The notes under the pieces were generated by a model that had not been told where the DNA came from, searched no databases, and worked only from the letters and a program-made list of their open reading frames with translations. Source: Vitrella brassicaformis (taxonomy: Eukaryota; Sar; Vitrellaceae). From it: a DNA stretch of 22,526 nt. This document shows, one piece after another, positions 20,855 to 22,526 of this stretch. The DNA lies in the NCBI GenBank assembly GCA_001179505.1, contig CDMY01000252.1, positions 125,518 to 148,043 of the forward strand, in the 5' to 3' direction. How positions within the stretch are numbered: the stretch's first letter is position 1; each line of letters starts with the position of its first letter. The translations under genes and the position numbers were made by a program.

Positions 20855-22189
20855 TGGACGAATGCCTAAGGGACACTAGCATGAGTGCATGCGTCTGTGC
20901 TGCCTTTATCCGCCTAGCAGTGACGGATCTGATGTGATGTGCGCATTTATGGAGGTGCGTGTTTGTGTGGCCAGTGAGCAACCGAGTGAGTGTACATAAT
21001 GGCCTAGTTGTCGTCCTAGCTACCTGTGTGGTCGGCGTGAAGATGCATGCAGAGAAAGGGGCTGTCTATCGAAAGATTCGCGTGGGGCTCACACACCCCA
21101 GCCCCACGGCATGACGACATGTGTCACGTACCTATAGCAGGACAGCGAGTGTGAACGAAGCCATCTGTGTGTAAGGAGTACTTGTCGGCTGCTGTCTGCT
21201 GCCTGCCTACTACATGCAATGAATGAATGAGTGAATGAATGCGCCTGTCTGTCCCACGGGCACGCAGGCGCCAATTAGACCCGAGCAGAGCTCAGCTCTA
21301 CACAGGCGCTCGCTCGTGAAGTATCAGGTCAGTCATGTCTCCCTGCACGTGTGTGTGTTTGTGTGACAGTGCAGTCAAAACGGGTTGGTCCCCTCTTCTC
21401 TCTCCTTGCATACACACAAACGTAGCAACCAACGGACGAATGGATGGAAGGAGGGATGGATGGATGGAATGCACACAACGTCGCTTGTCATTCACGTCGA
21501 TATCTGATGCAGACGTGAGGTAAGTATGTAGGTGAGGCACCAAACACGCATCCATCCGTGAGGTGAGCGGAACAATGAATGACGCGGAACAATGGATGCA
21601 CTTCTGTTCTCACCGTGGCATCTCTTCGAAGCCTTTCCAGTCTCAAAGCGGCTGTTTTGCTCCCACGAACAGATGGCGCAAGCATGATCTCTCTCGGCGA
21701 GAATTGGAGACGGGACGAGAATTCGAAAATTCGGAGACGGGAAATAAACTATTCCTCCCACTTTTCATAGTTTTCGTCCACACTCCGCTTCTCAGCCTTC
21801 TTTCGGCCACAGATGCTCCGTTTCTTTTTGTTTTCATCTGCTTTTCGGCTCGTGTGGTTCGCCTCATCCCCTCCAGCCCCTCCCAACTCGTCCGGATGAA
21901 AAGTGAACCTTCCTTCCTCTCCGCCATGCCACGAGCGAGGCCTCCGCCGGAGGCGCCCTGCCGTCTGCTGAACAGCTGCCGACTCCTGACACCTAACTGG
22001 CGTCAACCGAGTGCGCCGACGCCATGTTTTGTCTTCAGAACATCCTCTCAGGTGAGTACACCTTTCGTTTCTTCGGTTGGCTGCGGTGACGGTATGGTGT
22101 GTGGATGATGTTCAAGGATGACTGCATAGTCCGTTTCAATGGCATTACTGTGGTGGTCTCATGTGCCCTGTTGGCATGCTTGTCTGCAG
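20855..22189. other. Spacer right of the kinase gene, no confirmed gene
   Basis: The left part should be the kinase 3' UTR. The middle carries GAAT and GGAT microsatellites (21215-21245, 21436-21470). From about 21600 the base use becomes richer in A and T than elsewhere in the window. An open + frame spans 21563-22108 and contains hydrophobic and Arg/Pro-rich stretches, but it resembles nothing. It is more likely promoter plus 5' UTR of the next gene, with a donor-like CAG|GTGAGT at 22049-22054. Confidence 0.45.
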
Positions 22190-22526
22190 ATGATGAAATT
22201 TTGGTTCTTTCTCCTGATGGCCGTCTCTTGCGGACGAAGTCCTCAACAGGTGAATGAAGTATTCTGACTATGGGGGGGAAACTGTCATTAACCGTAACAC
22301 TCGTCTGTGTGTCCGTGATACTCATACAAATACAGTCCCATCAGCACGCAGACTCAAACAGGCTCAAGGGGAGGAGGGATCAATCCCCGCCCCATCAGCA
22401 CACCCCAGTCCCGCAAACCCTCCCCTCCCTCCCCCACGCAGACAGAAGCTAGTCGCACGCGCGAGGGCGATAGACAAGCGATAGCGAATCCATCCAGACA
22501 CATGACTGAACCCCCGACCCTTCCAC
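22190..22526 (+). CDS. Possible 5' end of a secreted-protein gene (right-truncated)
   Basis: A likely exon at 22190-22249 lies between an acceptor (TGTCTGCAG) and a donor (CAG|GTGAAT). It starts exactly with ATGATG and encodes MMKFWFFLLMAVSCGRSPQQ, a good signal peptide. A donor at 22051|22052 upstream suggests a 5' UTR intron, though an in-frame upstream start at 21896 or 21926 is possible. Two continuations fit the phase: an exon from 22336 ending in TAG at 22450-22452 (a short His/Pro/Arg-rich protein), or an exon from 22442, after a pyrimidine-rich CCCCCACGCAG acceptor, open to the window end. No family is recognisable. Spliced RNA would decide. Confidence 0.35.

Noticed and set aside
21563-22108. 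181-codon + frame before the right-edge gene
   Set aside because: No recognisable motif, a mixed composition, and a strong donor inside it. It is treated as promoter and 5' UTR, with ATG 21896 kept as an alternative start.

Overview
This window looks like nuclear DNA of a photosynthetic alveolate close to the chromerids. Vitrella-like is my best guess, and it is an inference from gene style and content. The evidence is short spliceosomal introns (45 mapped, 66-140 nt) in every recognisable gene, an alveolate-style calcium-dependent protein kinase, a nucleus-encoded thylakoid-lumen cyclophilin with an apparent three-part targeting leader, and spacers full of GT/CA, CCAT and CAGA microsatellites. 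No bacterial operon, tRNA, rRNA, CRISPR array or intact transposon was seen.

Layout, left to right. (1) The 3' end of an unrecognised, disordered protein gene on + (to 698). (2) A CDC6/ORC1-type AAA+ replication licensing factor on +, eight exons, 1167-3604. (3) A gene-free, repeat-rich convergent spacer, 3605-5751, with a long inverted repeat at 4001-4091. (4) An 18-exon calcium-dependent protein kinase on -, 9321-5752, with two N-terminal and four C-terminal EF-hands. (5) A divergent spacer, then a TVP38/TMEM64 (VTT-domain) membrane protein on +, 9862-11177. (6) A second convergent spacer, 11178-13766, with a strong hairpin at 13216-13268. (7) A cytochrome-b5 front-end fatty-acid desaturase on -, 15559-13767. 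(8) A CYP38/TLP40-type lumenal cyclophilin on -, 18187-16401. (9) Only 165 bp away and divergent, a cyanobacterial-style Ser/Thr kinase with a C-terminal membrane module on +, 18354-20854. (10) The possible start of a small secreted-protein gene at the right edge.

I rebuilt exon structures by hand from splice dinucleotides, reading phase and family motifs. All six complete models are divisible by three and end in a stop: CDC6 560 aa, CDPK 636 aa, VTT protein 326 aa, desaturase 437 aa, cyclophilin 472 aa, kinase 620 aa. No spliced RNA was available to confirm them.

There is no obvious multi-gene system, only neighbours with a few shared themes. The cyclophilin/kinase pair shares one tiny promoter and may serve the plastid. 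Three spacers carry the same GCTWAGCTCGCAG element in sense orientation to a nearby gene. Points most worth a second look are that shared element, two GC-AG introns in the kinase gene, its HKD catalytic motif, the two hairpins in convergent spacers, and the plastid-linked divergent gene pair.
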